Positions 16,924 through 25,609 of a stretch of 64,000 nucleotides of DNA are shown piece by piece. Position 1 is the first letter of the stretch. Every line of letters starts with the position of its first letter. Under the pieces are notes generated by a model, which had not been told where the DNA came from, did not search any database, and was given only the letters and a program-made list of their open reading frames with translations. The stretch is taken from assembly GCA_039920745.1 (NCBI GenBank), contig JBDSDD010000011.1:4992-68991 (forward strand), written 5' to 3'. The position numbers and the translations under genes are program-made. Source of the stretch: Scleromatobacter sp039920745 (GTDB lineage Bacteria > Pseudomonadota > Gammaproteobacteria > Burkholderiales > Burkholderiaceae_C).

Positions 16924-17132
16924 GAATCGATCCCTGTAGATTGAATGTGAAGCGATGGTATCCGCCAAACAGAAAAACCACCCCCGTGGAATCACCGAAA
17001 CGCGGTATTCGAAGCCCCCCCCAACTTGTATATGCAAGTCTCGAGCCAAGACACGGGTTCGCCTGTCGAAAGCGCAGCGGTCTCGCCTACCCGCCCCGTT
17101 TGCGCATCCGCCACGCCAAGACTCGATGGCCG

Positions 17133-17157
17133 AAAAAAAGGCGCCCGAAGGCGCCCT
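17133..17157 (-). terminator. Intrinsic terminator of the LivK-like gene
   Basis: On the minus strand GGCGCC-TTCG-GGCGCC followed by TTTTTTT, about 50 bases beyond the stop at 17203. The UUCG loop and seven T residues make this a strong terminator. Confidence 0.88.
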
Positions 17158-17202
17158 CTTGGCGGCGGCAGGCGTCACCGCGTGCCGTTGCAGCAGTCGA
17201 TC

Positions 17203-18333
17203 TCAGTTCAGAGCGATCTGCTTGCCGTCCTTGTACGCGTAGAACGTCATGGCCGGGTTCTTCAGCTCGCCGTCCGGTTCGAATTCGACGGTGGTCGTCA
17301 CGCCCTTGTACTTCGTGGACTTGAGGAACTGCAGGTAGACCTTCGGGTCGGACGAGCCAGCGCGCTTCATCGCATCGACCAGCACCATCGTCGCGTCGTA
17401 CGTGTACGGCGAGTAGACCTGGAAGTCGCCCGGGTACTTGGTGTCGTAGCGCTTCTTCCATTCGACGCCGCCAGGCATCTTGGCGATGGAGACGCCGCCT
17501 TGCGCGCACACCACGTTGCCCAGGGTCTTGGCGCCACCGGCCAGTTCGGTGAGCTTCTCGGTGCAGATGCCGTCGCCGCCGAAGAACTTGACGTTGGCCA
17601 TGCCCAGCGTCTCGATCTGGCGCAGCATCGGGCCGGCCTGGGGGTCCATGCCGCCGTAGAAGATGCCGTCCGGGTTCTTCGACTTGATGGCCGTCAGGAT
17701 CGACATGAAGTCGGTGGCCTTGTCGTTGGTGTACTGCTCGCTGACGATCTCGATGCCACGCGCAGCCGCGGCCTTCTTGAACACTTCGGCGACGCCCTGG
17801 CCGTAGGCCGTGCGGTCGTCGATGACGGCGACGCGCTTGAGCTTGAGCGCGTCGGCGGCGTACAGCGCCAGGCCTGAACCCAGTGCGTTGTCGTTGGCCA
17901 GCAGGCGGAAGACGTTGCCGAAGCCCTGCTTGGTCAGCTGTGGGTTGGTGGCCGAGGGGGTGATTTCGGGCATGCCGCACGCGTTGTAGATCTTGGACGC
18001 GGGGATGGTGGTGCCGGAGTTCAGGTGGCCGACAACGCCGTTGACCTTCTGGTCGCACAGCTTCGTGGCGGCGGCGGTGCCTTGCTTCGGATCGGCTGCG
18101 TCGTCTTCGGCGACGAGCTCGAACTTGGCATGCTTGCCACCGATCATCACGTTTTGGGTGTTGAGATCGGCGACGGCCATGCGAGCGCCGTTTTCATTGT
18201 CCTTGCCGTAGTGGGCCTGGGAACCCGAGACGGGACCGACGTGGCCGATGCGGACCACGATGTCTTCGGCGTAGACCGCGCCAGCGCACAGCGCAACGGC
18301 TGCGGCGACGATCACGTTCAGTTTCACTTGCAT
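17203..18333 (-). CDS. Branched-chain amino acid ABC transporter substrate-binding protein (LivK-like)
   Basis: A 376-residue periplasmic binding protein with a Sec signal (AAAVALCAGAVYA, cut at about residue 22). The mature chain begins EDIVVRIGHVGPVSGSQAHYGKDNENG, the family pattern for Leu/Ile/Val-type binding proteins, and has the two-lobed plan with VVGHLNSGTTIPASKIY and YDATMVLVDAMKRAGS. No permease or ATPase genes adjoin, so it is an orphan that would work with a transporter elsewhere. GGAGG stands seven bases before the ATG at 18333. Ligand is not decided by sequence; amino acids or short-chain amides are typical. Confidence 0.9.
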   Translation of the reverse strand: MQVKLNVIVAAAVALCAGAVYAEDIVVRIGHVGPVSGSQAHYGKDNENGARMAVADLNTQNVMIGGKHAKFELVAEDDAADPKQGTAAATKLCDQKVNGVVGHLNSGTTIPASKIYNACGMPEITPSATNPQLTKQGFGNVFRLLANDNALGSGLALYAADALKLKRVAVIDDRTAYGQGVAEVFKKAAAARGIEIVSEQYTNDKATDFMSILTAIKSKNPDGIFYGGMDPQAGPMLRQIETLGMANVKFFGGDGICTEKLTELAGGAKTLGNVVCAQGGVSIAKMPGGVEWKKRYDTKYPGDFQVYSPYTYDATMVLVDAMKRAGSSDPKVYLQFLKSTKYKGVTTTVEFEPDGELKNPAMTFYAYKDGKQIALN

Positions 18334-18657
18334 GTACAAACCTCCGGTTGGGGGAAAGTTGAGTGTGACGAATGGATGACCTCAACGGCCGCAAAGATAC
18401 TCCAAAAACGGGCCGTCGCCCTATCGGGATCAACCACATTTCACCGAATGAACAACGGCGGAACGCGGCGCTGGCGGAGGATCTGCAAGCCAGCGCTGGC
18501 GAGCCTTCACCCAACGCCCGGCGGCCGATTGCGTTGACAGACCATTCCCGTGCACCGCGCCCGCAAGCGAGGCGGCGCGCGGGCCCTTTCGGTGCGTCGG
18601 CCCGGTCGGCGATTGACCCTCTTGCCCAGTGCTGTACCCGGCCTCGAAACGCCCATG
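18334..18657. other. Upstream region of the LivK-like gene
   Basis: About 320 bases holding the LivK promoter. No gene, RNA element or clear operator is seen. Confidence 0.4.
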
Positions 18658-18681
18658 AAAAAGGCGGCCCGCGGCCGCCCT
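18658..18681 (-). terminator. Intrinsic terminator of sodB
   Basis: On the minus strand GGGCGGCC-GCG-GGCCGCC followed by TTTTT, about 25 bases after the sodB stop codon. Confidence 0.85.
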
Positions 18682-18704
18682 TCATTGAACACGACGGGTG
18701 CGGC

Positions 18705-19289
18705 TCAGGCGAAGTTCGCCTCGGCAAAGTCCCAGTTGGCCAGCGAGGCCAGGAAGGTCTCGACGAACTTCGGACGCAGGTTGCGGTGGTCGATGTAGTA
18801 AGCGTGCTCCCACACGTCGATCGTGAGCAGCGCCTTGTCGGCAGTGGTCAACGGGGTGCCGGCTGCGCCCATGTTGACGATGTCGACGCTGCCGTCGGCC
18901 TTCTTCACGAGCCAGGTCCAGGCGGACCCGAAGTTGCCCACCGCCGACTTCTGGAATGCTTCCTTGAAGGCCGCGAACGAACCCCACTTCGCGTTGATGG
19001 CATCGGCCAGCGCGCCCTTGGGCTCGCCACCGCCGGCGGGCTTCAGGCAACTCCAGAAGAACGTGTGGTTCCAGATCTGGGCGGCGTTGTTGTAGATCGG
19101 GCCCGGCGAGGCCTTCTTGATGATCTCTTCCAGCGACAGCGACTCGAACTCGGTGCCCTTTTGCAGGTTGTTGAGTTGCGTCACGTAGGCGTTGTGGTGC
19201 TTGTCGTGGTGGTACTCGAGCGTTTCGCGGCTCATGTGCGGCGTGAGGGCGTCATGCGAGTACGGCAGCGGCGGCAGCGTGTGTTCCAT
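18705..19289 (-). CDS. sodB: Superoxide dismutase, Fe type
   Basis: A 194-residue cytoplasmic iron superoxide dismutase converting superoxide to hydrogen peroxide and oxygen. It opens MEHTLPPLPYSHDALTPHMS, and the metal ligands are in place: His27 in EYHHDKHH, His75 in NHTFFW, and Asp and His in DVWEHAYY near 158-165. AAQIWNHTFFW and the GSAWTWLV segment fit the Fe rather than the Mn type. AAGG lies upstream of the ATG and a strong terminator follows, so it is transcribed alone. xseA lies upstream on the same strand. Confidence 0.96.
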   Translation of the reverse strand: MEHTLPPLPYSHDALTPHMSRETLEYHHDKHHNAYVTQLNNLQKGTEFESLSLEEIIKKASPGPIYNNAAQIWNHTFFWSCLKPAGGGEPKGALADAINAKWGSFAAFKEAFQKSAVGNFGSAWTWLVKKADGSVDIVNMGAAGTPLTTADKALLTIDVWEHAYYIDHRNLRPKFVETFLASLANWDFAEANFA

Positions 19290-19428
19290 GGTTCTTGACC
19301 TTTCTGGCTTGTTTGATCTGGCTAGCTCGAATGCGAGGGGCGCGTGGCCGACCGGATGGCCCGTGCTCTCGACGGATTGTAGGCACCGCTGACGGGGCAA
19401 GTGCCGCTCCGGGGCAATATCGCCGGAT

Positions 19429-20868
19429 TCATCCCGTTGGTGTGTCGAGCGGGCCGCCGGCCTCGCCTGCCGGATGCACCTGTTCCACGCGCAAGTCCGC
19501 GCGGCCGTCGTGCAGGACGGCGACGACGCCCTGCCCGGCCTGCAACGCCGCTGCCGACACGAGCGCGCGTCCGTCGGACGACTCCAGCAACGTGTAGCCA
19601 CGCTCGAGCACGCGCTGCGGGTCGAGATTGGCCAGCGCCTGCTCGTGGCGGCGCAGCGTGTGCGCGTGGCGGGTGAGCGTTCGTTCGGCCGCGCGCACGA
19701 AGCGCGCGCCCAGCGCCTGGTGACGCTCGCGGCGTCCGTTGAGCACGCGCTCTCCGGCCCGCGCCAACTGGGCGCCGAGCGCCTCCTGCGTGCGCGAGAG
19801 CGCCTGCCAGCGCGTGCGCAGCGCGGCCGCGTGGCGTGCTTCCAGGCGTTGCACGCGCTGGCGCCACGCGCCCAGGGCCTGCGCCGGTCGCGCCAGGCGC
19901 GCGGCCACGGTGTCGAGCCGCTGGGCGTGGGCCTGCAGGCGCTGCTCGACGCGCGCGCCGAGCCGTCGCGCCGCCGCCGTCAGCGCGTCCATCACGACGG
20001 AGCGTTCGATGGCGACGGCCTCGGCCGCCGCGGTGGGCGTGGCCGCTCGCAGGTCGGCGACGAGGTCGACCAGCGTCACGTCGGTCTCGTGGCCGACGCC
20101 ACTGACCACCGGCCGCGACATGCCGTCGAGCGCGCGCACGACGCGTTCGTCGTTGAACGCCCAAAGATCCTCCAGCGAACCGCCGCCGCGGCACACGAGC
20201 AGCGCGTCGACCTCATTGCGCCGCTCCACCTGCGCCAGCGCGGCCACCAGCGCAGCGGGGGCGTCGGCACCCTGCACCAGGCTCGGGTAGACGATCACCT
20301 GCACATGCGGGGCGCGCCGCGCGAGCGTGGCGACGACGTCGTGCAGCGCCGCACCGGCCAGCGACGTGACCACGCCGACCGTGCGAACGAACGGCGGCAG
20401 CGGCCGCTTGCGTTCGGCGTCGAACAGCCCTTCGGCGGCGAGACGCGCGCGCAGGCGCAGGTACTCCTCGTACAGCTGGCCGGCCCCGAGCCGCTGCATG
20501 GACTCCACGACCATCTGCAGTTCGCCGCGCGACTCATAGACCGCCAGACGGCCGCGCAGTTCCACCTGCAGGCCGTCCTGCAGCGCCACGTTGCTGAGCG
20601 TCGCCGCACGCTTGAACATCGCGCAGCGCAGCGCGCCCGAGCCACCCGAGGCGTCCTTCAGCGTGAAATAGCAATGGCCACTGGACGCCCGCGTCGAGCC
20701 GCTCAGCTCGCCGCGCACCGTCACCGAGCCGAAGCGGGCCGACAGCGCGTCGCCCGCGGCCAGCAGCAATGCAGACACGCCCCAGGCGGACGGCCGTGCG
20801 AGCGCCGGCGCCGGGTCGCGCGCCGCGCCGGACGGGCCGAATCCCGGCACCGCAAACGGATCGGCCAT
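19429..20868 (-). CDS. xseA: Exodeoxyribonuclease VII large subunit
   Basis: A 479-residue XseA, the catalytic subunit that with XseB degrades single-stranded DNA from both ends. The N-terminal OB-fold (FGSVTVRGELSG ... GHCYFTLKD) is followed by the conserved catalytic core with GVVTSLAGAALHDV, CRGGGSLEDLWAFNDE and SGVGHETDVTL, then a long Arg/Ala-rich coiled coil (about 270-420) and the C-terminal ERGYTLL segment. ATG 20868 is chosen because GGAGG stands seven bases before it; TTG and GTG codons just upstream would overlap that site. xseB is not adjacent, as is common in this group. Confidence 0.96.
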   Translation of the reverse strand: MADPFAVPGFGPSGAARDPAPALARPSAWGVSALLLAAGDALSARFGSVTVRGELSGSTRASSGHCYFTLKDASGGSGALRCAMFKRAATLSNVALQDGLQVELRGRLAVYESRGELQMVVESMQRLGAGQLYEEYLRLRARLAAEGLFDAERKRPLPPFVRTVGVVTSLAGAALHDVVATLARRAPHVQVIVYPSLVQGADAPAALVAALAQVERRNEVDALLVCRGGGSLEDLWAFNDERVVRALDGMSRPVVSGVGHETDVTLVDLVADLRAATPTAAAEAVAIERSVVMDALTAAARRLGARVEQRLQAHAQRLDTVAARLARPAQALGAWRQRVQRLEARHAAALRTRWQALSRTQEALGAQLARAGERVLNGRRERHQALGARFVRAAERTLTRHAHTLRRHEQALANLDPQRVLERGYTLLESSDGRALVSAAALQAGQGVVAVLHDGRADLRVEQVHPAGEAGGPLDTPTG

Positions 20869-21341
20869 CAACACCCCTCCTTAGCACAGAACGACAGGAC
20901 AAACCCTAGTACTCCACAATTTTGAGAAGTGTGAGCAGAGGTACGAATCATGGTCACGGCGCTGTCACTATCACGCAAGTGATTGATTTTCATCACTTTT
21001 TTATTGCCTCATTTTTGAGCAAGCCAATCCGGAGCACCGAAATTGGCGGGTTGCGGGCCCGTCAGGCCAAGTTACCCACAAAGTTTTCCACAGATCATGT
21101 GGATGGGTGGACAACTGCCGTCGCGGCGCCGGTTGGAGCGGGCACGCCATCCTTGGCGGTGCCACCCGGCCTCGCCGTCGAGTCACTTTGTGTTTCAAAC
21201 ATCTTCATCGCAGGACAACGCTTTCGCGGAATTGGAGCACGGCTTCTCAAGCCATAATCCGCGCTTGCGAATCGGGCAATTCGTCGGCGTGCGCCACGCC
21301 CTGCCCCGATGCGCTTCCAGTCACATGTCGAAGGGGTTGAT
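20869..21341. other. AT-rich divergent region upstream of exbB with DnaA-box-like cluster and overlapping hairpins
   Basis: A 473-base gap, much less GC-rich than its surroundings between 20905 and 21030. It contains two overlapping potential hairpins at 20971-20998 that share one arm and end in six T residues, and a cluster of DnaA-box-like 9-mers at 21072-21106, of which TTTTCCACA (21084-21092) matches TTWTNCACA exactly. No gene is seen. It is not oriC-like in gene context, since dnaA and dnaN are absent. Confidence 0.5.
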
Positions 21342-21986
21342 TTGCTCAAGATCGTACAAGAGGCCGGCTGGCCGATCTGGCCGCTGATTCTTTGCTCGAT
21401 TGCCGCGGTGGCGCTCATCGTGGAGCGCTTCATGGCGCTGCGCACCGCGCGGGTCGCGCCGGGCTACCTGCTGGGCGAGGTCATCGCAGTCACGAGAAAC
21501 GGCCTGCCCAACGCCGACGTCATCGCCAAGCTGGCGGACAACTCGCTGCTGGGCGGCGTGCTGGCCTCGGGCCTGAAGCTGCTGGCCGTCGATCCGCGCG
21601 CGGGCGAGGTGCAACTGCGCCAGACCTTCGAAGGCGCCGGCCGCGACGCCGCGCACAAGATGGATCGCTACCTCAACGCGCTGGGCTCCATCGCTGCCGC
21701 CGCGCCGCTGCTGGGCCTGTTCGGCACGGTCGTGGGCATGATCGAGATCTTCGGCTCGCAGGGCACCGGCGCCACCAACCCCGCCGAGCTCGCGCATGGC
21801 ATCTCGACGGCGCTGTACAACACGGCCGGCGGCCTGATGGTCGCGATCCCGTCGCTGATGTTCTACCGCTACTTCCGCGGCCGCGTCGACGACTACCTGC
21901 ACACGCTGGAGCAGGCGTCCGAACAACTGCTGACGCAGCTCGTGCGCGTGATGTCCACCACGCGTCCGTCAGGCGTGAGCAAATGA
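21342..21986 (+). CDS. exbB: ExbB/TolQ/MotA-family proton channel protein
   Basis: A 214-residue inner-membrane protein with three helices: about 10-30, then 115-138 and 150-175. With ExbD and TonB it turns proton flow into energy for outer-membrane transport. Family motifs are APLLGLFGTVVGMIEIF and GISTALYNTAGGLMVAIPSLMFYRYFRG. The start is taken as TTG 21342, giving MLKIVQEAGWPIWPL, the normal family N terminus, with AAGGGG five bases upstream; ATG 21309 would add eleven unusual residues. It overlaps exbD by four bases (ATGA). A TonB-dependent receptor lies 5 kb away, although tonB itself is not in the window. Confidence 0.93.
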   Translation: MLKIVQEAGWPIWPLILCSIAAVALIVERFMALRTARVAPGYLLGEVIAVTRNGLPNADVIAKLADNSLLGGVLASGLKLLAVDPRAGEVQLRQTFEGAGRDAAHKMDRYLNALGSIAAAAPLLGLFGTVVGMIEIFGSQGTGATNPAELAHGISTALYNTAGGLMVAIPSLMFYRYFRGRVDDYLHTLEQASEQLLTQLVRVMSTTRPSGVSK

Positions 21987-22411
21987 ACTTCCGCAAGCCT
22001 CGTCCGGAAGATCCGGAGATCAACCTCATCCCGTTCATCGACGTGCTGCTGGTGGTCCTGATCTTCCTGATGCTGTCGACGACGTACTCGAAGTTCACCG
22101 AGCTGTCGGTGACACTGCCGAGTGCCAACGCAGACGCGTCGCGCGACCGGCCAGCGGAGATCATCGTCGCCGTTGCCTCGGACGGCCGCTACACGGTCGA
22201 TCACCAGGCGGTCGACGGCCGCAACATCGACGCGCTCACCGTCGCGCTGCGCACGGCCTCCGAAACACGCAAGGAGCCGTTCCTGATCATCTCGGCGGAC
22301 GCGATGGCCACGCACCAGGCCGTCATCAACGTGATGGACGCCGCGCGCCGCGTGGGACTGTCGCGCATGACCTTCGCGGCCCAGACCGGCACCGCCGCCG
22401 CGGCGCCCTGA
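21983..22411 (+). CDS. exbD: ExbD/TolR-family biopolymer transport protein
   Basis: A 142-residue protein with one N-terminal membrane helix and a periplasmic domain. The essential helix Asp lies in NLIPFIDVLLVVLIFLM (about residues 15-31). The periplasmic part carries the family pattern PFLIISADAMATHQAVINVMDAARRVGL. It is coupled to exbB by an ATGA overlap. A perfect 9-base-pair stem (GCCCTGCGC-ACGC-GCGCAGGGC) lies just after its stop at 22420-22441, before lpxK. Confidence 0.95.
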   Translation: MNFRKPRPEDPEINLIPFIDVLLVVLIFLMLSTTYSKFTELSVTLPSANADASRDRPAEIIVAVASDGRYTVDHQAVDGRNIDALTVALRTASETRKEPFLIISADAMATHQAVINVMDAARRVGLSRMTFAAQTGTAAAAP

Positions 22412-22419
22412 GCCTGAGC

Positions 22420-22441
22420 GCCCTGCGCACGCGCGCAGGGC
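22420..22441 (+). other. Strong hairpin between exbD and lpxK
   Basis: GCCCTGCGC-ACGC-GCGCAGGGC, a perfect 9-base-pair stem nine bases after the exbD stop, with no T-run. It may lower read-through into lpxK or stabilise the exbBD message. Confidence 0.45.
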
Positions 22442-22460
22442 CGCCGCCGCGACACGACCC

Positions 22461-23534
22461 ATGCCTGCCGCGTTCGCCCGACTCCTCCAGCGCCATTGGT
22501 GGCGCCCTCGCCTCACGCCATTGACGTCGGCGCTCGTGCCGCTGGCGTGGGCGGTCGGCGCCGTGGCCACGTGGCGTCGCGCCAAGGCGGACGCCGAGCC
22601 GTTGCCCGTGCCGGTGATCGTCGTGGGCAACGTCATCGTCGGCGGCGCCGGCAAGACGCCCACGGTCATCGCGCTGGCGGCCTTGCTGCGCAACTGGGGC
22701 TTCACGCCAGGCATCGTCAGCCGCGGCCACGGCCGTGGCGATGCGGCCTCGCTGCTGCTCGACGCGACGACGCCCGCCACCGTTGTCACGCCGATGGCCT
22801 TCGGCGACGAACCGCTGCTGATGCACCGGCGCACCGGCGCGCCCGTGGCCGTCGCGCGGCAGCGCCGCGAGGCCGCGCTGCGGCTGCTCGCCGCGCACCC
22901 GGAGGTCGATGTGCTGATCGCCGACGACGGCCTGCAACATCACGCGTTGGCACGCGACATCGAGCTCGTGGTGTTCGACGGCCGCGGCATCGGCAACGGC
23001 TGGCCGCTGCCCGCGGGCCCGCTGCGCGAGCGCGCGAGCGCGATCTGGCCGGTCGCGACGGATACCCTCCCCCGTTTCATCCTCGTCAACGGCCGCTGGC
23101 CCGCCGCGCCGGCGCGCGCGCTGCCCGCGCCGCGCGAGCGCTGCTTCGAGGCGACGCGTGCGCTGGGCGGCGCGGTCGCGCTCGCCGATTGGGCCCGCGG
23201 CGCGCCCGCCACCCTGCCAGCGCTGCACGCGCTGCGCGGGCGTGCGCTGCTGGCCGCCGCGGGCATCGGGGACCCGGAGCGCTTCTTCGCGATGCTGGAG
23301 GCCCAGGGGCTGGTGATCGCCCGCCTGCCGCTCGACGACCACGCCGCGTTCCTGGCGCTGCCCTGGCCCGCGGACACCGCCGACGTCGTCGTCACCGAGA
23401 AGGACGCCGTCAAGCTGGCGGGCCGCCCGCTCGGCGGGACCCGCGTCTGGGTCGTCACGTTAGACTTCGGGTTGCCGCACACGCTGGCCCAAGCCCTGCG
23501 CGACGCGCTGCCGGCGCGCCGCCCGTCCGCCTGA
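22461..23534 (+). CDS. lpxK: Tetraacyldisaccharide 4'-kinase
   Basis: A 357-residue LpxK that phosphorylates the lipid A disaccharide precursor at the 4' position, on the cytoplasmic face of the inner membrane. It has an N-terminal membrane-associated helix (LTPLTSALVPLAWAVGAVATW), the P-loop GNVIVGGAGKTPTV (about 56-69), SRGHGR (about 87-92), DDGLQHHAL and GPLRER, all standard for LpxK. It leads the lipid A/KDO part of the run, followed by trm112-like, kdsB and adk genes. Confidence 0.95.
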   Translation: MPAAFARLLQRHWWRPRLTPLTSALVPLAWAVGAVATWRRAKADAEPLPVPVIVVGNVIVGGAGKTPTVIALAALLRNWGFTPGIVSRGHGRGDAASLLLDATTPATVVTPMAFGDEPLLMHRRTGAPVAVARQRREAALRLLAAHPEVDVLIADDGLQHHALARDIELVVFDGRGIGNGWPLPAGPLRERASAIWPVATDTLPRFILVNGRWPAAPARALPAPRERCFEATRALGGAVALADWARGAPATLPALHALRGRALLAAAGIGDPERFFAMLEAQGLVIARLPLDDHAAFLALPWPADTADVVVTEKDAVKLAGRPLGGTRVWVVTLDFGLPHTLAQALRDALPARRPSA

Positions 23535-23571
23535 ATCCCTCTTGAAAAGCCGGCCTCGCCGGCCCTCCATC

Positions 23572-23787
23572 ATGTCCATCGACCACCGACTCATCGCCAT
23601 GCTCGTGTGCCCGCTTTGCAAGGGCCCGCTCGAAGCCGGCCGGGACCCCGAAGGCCGTCTCGTCGAACTCGAGTGCGCAGCCGACAAGCTGGCCTTCCCG
23701 ATCCACGACGGCATTCCGGTGATGCTCGAGAGCGAGGCCCGCCCGCTCGCGACCGCCGTCAGCCCCGTGCCGCACCTGGCGCCCTGA
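23572..23787 (+). CDS. Trm112-family zinc-ribbon protein
   Basis: A 71-residue Trm112/YcaR protein opening MSIDHRLIAMLVCPLCKGPL and continuing LECAADKLAFPIHDGIPVML, the family signature. The two N-terminal cysteines (CPLC) are kept, while the second pair is reduced to one Cys (LECA), so full zinc binding is doubtful. Trm112 proteins activate methyltransferases. The lpxK-trm112-kdsB order is conserved across proteobacteria. Confidence 0.92.
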   Translation: MSIDHRLIAMLVCPLCKGPLEAGRDPEGRLVELECAADKLAFPIHDGIPVMLESEARPLATAVSPVPHLAP

Positions 23788-23799
23788 GCGCCGTTCGCG

Positions 23800-24579
23800 A
23801 TGACGTTCACCGTTCTCGTCCCGGCGCGCATGGCGTCGACCCGGCTGCCCGACAAGCCGCTCGCCGACATCGGCGGCGTGCCGATGGTCGTGCGCGTCGC
23901 GCGCCAGGCCGCGCGATCGGGCGCCTCGCGCGTCGTCGTCGCCGCCGATGACACGCGCGTGCTCGCGGCCTGCGCGCAGCACGGCGTCGAAGCCGTGCTG
24001 ACGCGCGTCGATCACGTCAGCGGCAGCGATCGCCTGGCCGAGGCCTGCACGTTGCTGGGCCTGGCAGGCAACGACATCGTCGTCAACGTGCAGGGCGACG
24101 AGCCGCTGATCGACCCGGCGCTGATCCAGCAGTGCGCCGACCTGCTGCAGGCCGATGGCGAGGCCGTGGTCGCGACCGCCGCGCACGCGATCGACGATGT
24201 GGCCGACTTCACCAACCCGAACGTGGTCAAGGTGGTGCTCGACGCGAAGTTCCGCGCGCTGTATTTCAGCCGCGCGCCGCTGCCGTGGTGGCGCGACGCT
24301 TCTTCGATGGGCAATCCGGCGTTGCCGATGGCCGCAGCGCAGGACATCGGCGCGCTGCGCCATATCGGCCTCTACGCCTACCGCGCCGGCTATCTGCGCA
24401 ACTTCCCCACGCTGGCCGTGGCGCCGCTGGAAAAGCTCGAGTCGCTCGAGCAGTTGCGCGTGCTCTGGCACGGGGATCGCATCGTGGTGCACATCGCGCC
24501 GCATGCCCCGCCAGGCGGCGTCGACACCGCCGAAGATCTGGCACGCGTGCGTGCGCTGCTGGCCGGCTCGACGCACTGA
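23800..24579 (+). CDS. kdsB: 3-deoxy-manno-octulosonate cytidylyltransferase (CMP-KDO synthetase)
   Basis: A 259-residue KdsB that joins CTP and KDO to give CMP-KDO for lipopolysaccharide core synthesis. The nucleotide-binding N terminus reads VLVPARMASTRLPDKPLADIGG, followed by VNVQGDEPLIDP, the metal/nucleotide segment, YFSRAPLPW, and HIGLYAYRAGYLRNFP and LEKLESLEQLRVLWHG at the C terminus. It starts 12 bases after the trm112-like gene. Confidence 0.97.
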   Translation: MTFTVLVPARMASTRLPDKPLADIGGVPMVVRVARQAARSGASRVVVAADDTRVLAACAQHGVEAVLTRVDHVSGSDRLAEACTLLGLAGNDIVVNVQGDEPLIDPALIQQCADLLQADGEAVVATAAHAIDDVADFTNPNVVKVVLDAKFRALYFSRAPLPWWRDASSMGNPALPMAAAQDIGALRHIGLYAYRAGYLRNFPTLAVAPLEKLESLEQLRVLWHGDRIVVHIAPHAPPGGVDTAEDLARVRALLAGSTH

Positions 24580-24772
24580 CAAGCCAGGCCGACACCTCGT
24601 AAAAAGAGGCGGTTTACCCCGAGGGTTCCAAGCTGGTGCAGTAAGGACCTGCAAGGGTGCGCATGATATTCTGCCGAGTAGTCCGGCAATATGGACAGGC
24701 CTTCGTCGCAGCAGCGCCCGACACGACGACCCGCCTGTGGCCACAAAGAATTTCCGACCTTAGAGGCAAGCG

Positions 24773-25429
24773 ATGAGATTGATTCTTCTGGGCGCCCCCG
24801 GCGCCGGCAAGGGAACGCAAGCGGCGTTCATCTGCCAGAAATTCGGCATTCCGCCGATCTCCACCGGCGACATGCTGCGCGCCGCCGTGAAGGCCGGCAC
24901 GCCGCTGGGCCTGGCCGCCAAGCAGGTGATGGATGCAGGTGGCTTGGTCAGCGACAGCCTGATCATCGACCTGGTCAAGGAACGCATCGCTCAACCCGAT
25001 TGCGCCAACGGCTTCCTGTTCGACGGCTTCCCCCGCACCATCCCCCAGGCCGACGCCATGAAGGCCGCCGGCGTGAAGCTGGACCATGTGCTGGAGATCG
25101 ACGTGCCCGACTCCGCGATCATCGATCGCATGAGCGGCCGCCGCGTGCATGCGGCCTCGGGCCGCACCTACCACGTCCACAACAATCCGCCCAGGACCGA
25201 AGGCCTGGACGACGTCACCGGCGAGCCGCTCAGCCAGCGCCCGGACGACGCCGAGGAAATCGTGCGCAAGCGCCTGGCCACGTACCACGAGCAGACCGAA
25301 CCGCTGGTCGCCTATTACTCGCAATGGGCGGCCACGGGCGACACCCTGGCGCCGCACTGCCACAAGATCAGCGGCACGGGCAGCGTCGACGACATCACGC
25401 AACGCGCCCTCGCCGCCTTGGCAAACTGA
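24773..25429 (+). CDS. adk: Adenylate kinase
   Basis: A 218-residue long-form adenylate kinase, interconverting ATP plus AMP and two ADP. It has the P-loop LGAPGAGKGTQ (residues 6-16), STGDMLR (30-36), the DGFPRT motif (83-88) and the lid segment GRRVHAASGRTYHV. The lid lacks the four zinc cysteines, as usual in proteobacteria. It lies 193 bases after kdsB with its own leader and an AGAGG site, and a strong terminator follows. Confidence 0.97.
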   Translation: MRLILLGAPGAGKGTQAAFICQKFGIPPISTGDMLRAAVKAGTPLGLAAKQVMDAGGLVSDSLIIDLVKERIAQPDCANGFLFDGFPRTIPQADAMKAAGVKLDHVLEIDVPDSAIIDRMSGRRVHAASGRTYHVHNNPPRTEGLDDVTGEPLSQRPDDAEEIVRKRLATYHEQTEPLVAYYSQWAATGDTLAPHCHKISGTGSVDDITQRALAALAN

Positions 25430-25452
25430 GCGTCGGGCCAGCGCGCCATCCC

Positions 25453-25488
25453 AAGCCCGCGCCGGCGACGACGCGGGCTTGCGTTTTT
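25453..25488 (+). terminator. Intrinsic terminator of adk
   Basis: AAGCCCGCG and CGCGGGCTT pair around a 10-base loop, followed by GCGTTTTT. It starts 24 bases after the adk stop codon. Confidence 0.88.
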
Positions 25489-25537
25489 CCGGGCCGCGTG
25501 CCGGCCCGCGCTTGCCTTGCGGTGCAATCCGGCGACA

Positions 25538-25561
25538 ATTGACGTTTACGTTAACGTCAAT
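25538..25561. promoter_or_regulatory. Perfect 9-base inverted repeat operator upstream of the SDR gene
   Basis: ATTGACGTT and AACGTCAAT flank a six-base spacer, and the inner ACGTTAACGT is itself a perfect palindrome. It lies about 50 bases before the ATG at 25610. Palindromes of this TTGACGT/ACGTCAA type are known as targets of MerR-family LiuR-like regulators of branched-chain and fatty acid catabolism in Burkholderiales; assignment to that regulator is inference. Confidence 0.6.
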
Positions 25562-25609
25562 CTCACCGGCCTTGGCACGCACAGCGCCTGGGGCGGCACA
25601 GGAGCAAGC

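Noticed and set aside
21061..21110. Chromosomal replication origin suggested by DnaA boxes
   Set aside because: Only one box is perfect, and dnaA, dnaN, gyrB or parAB are not near; kept only as a regulatory cluster.
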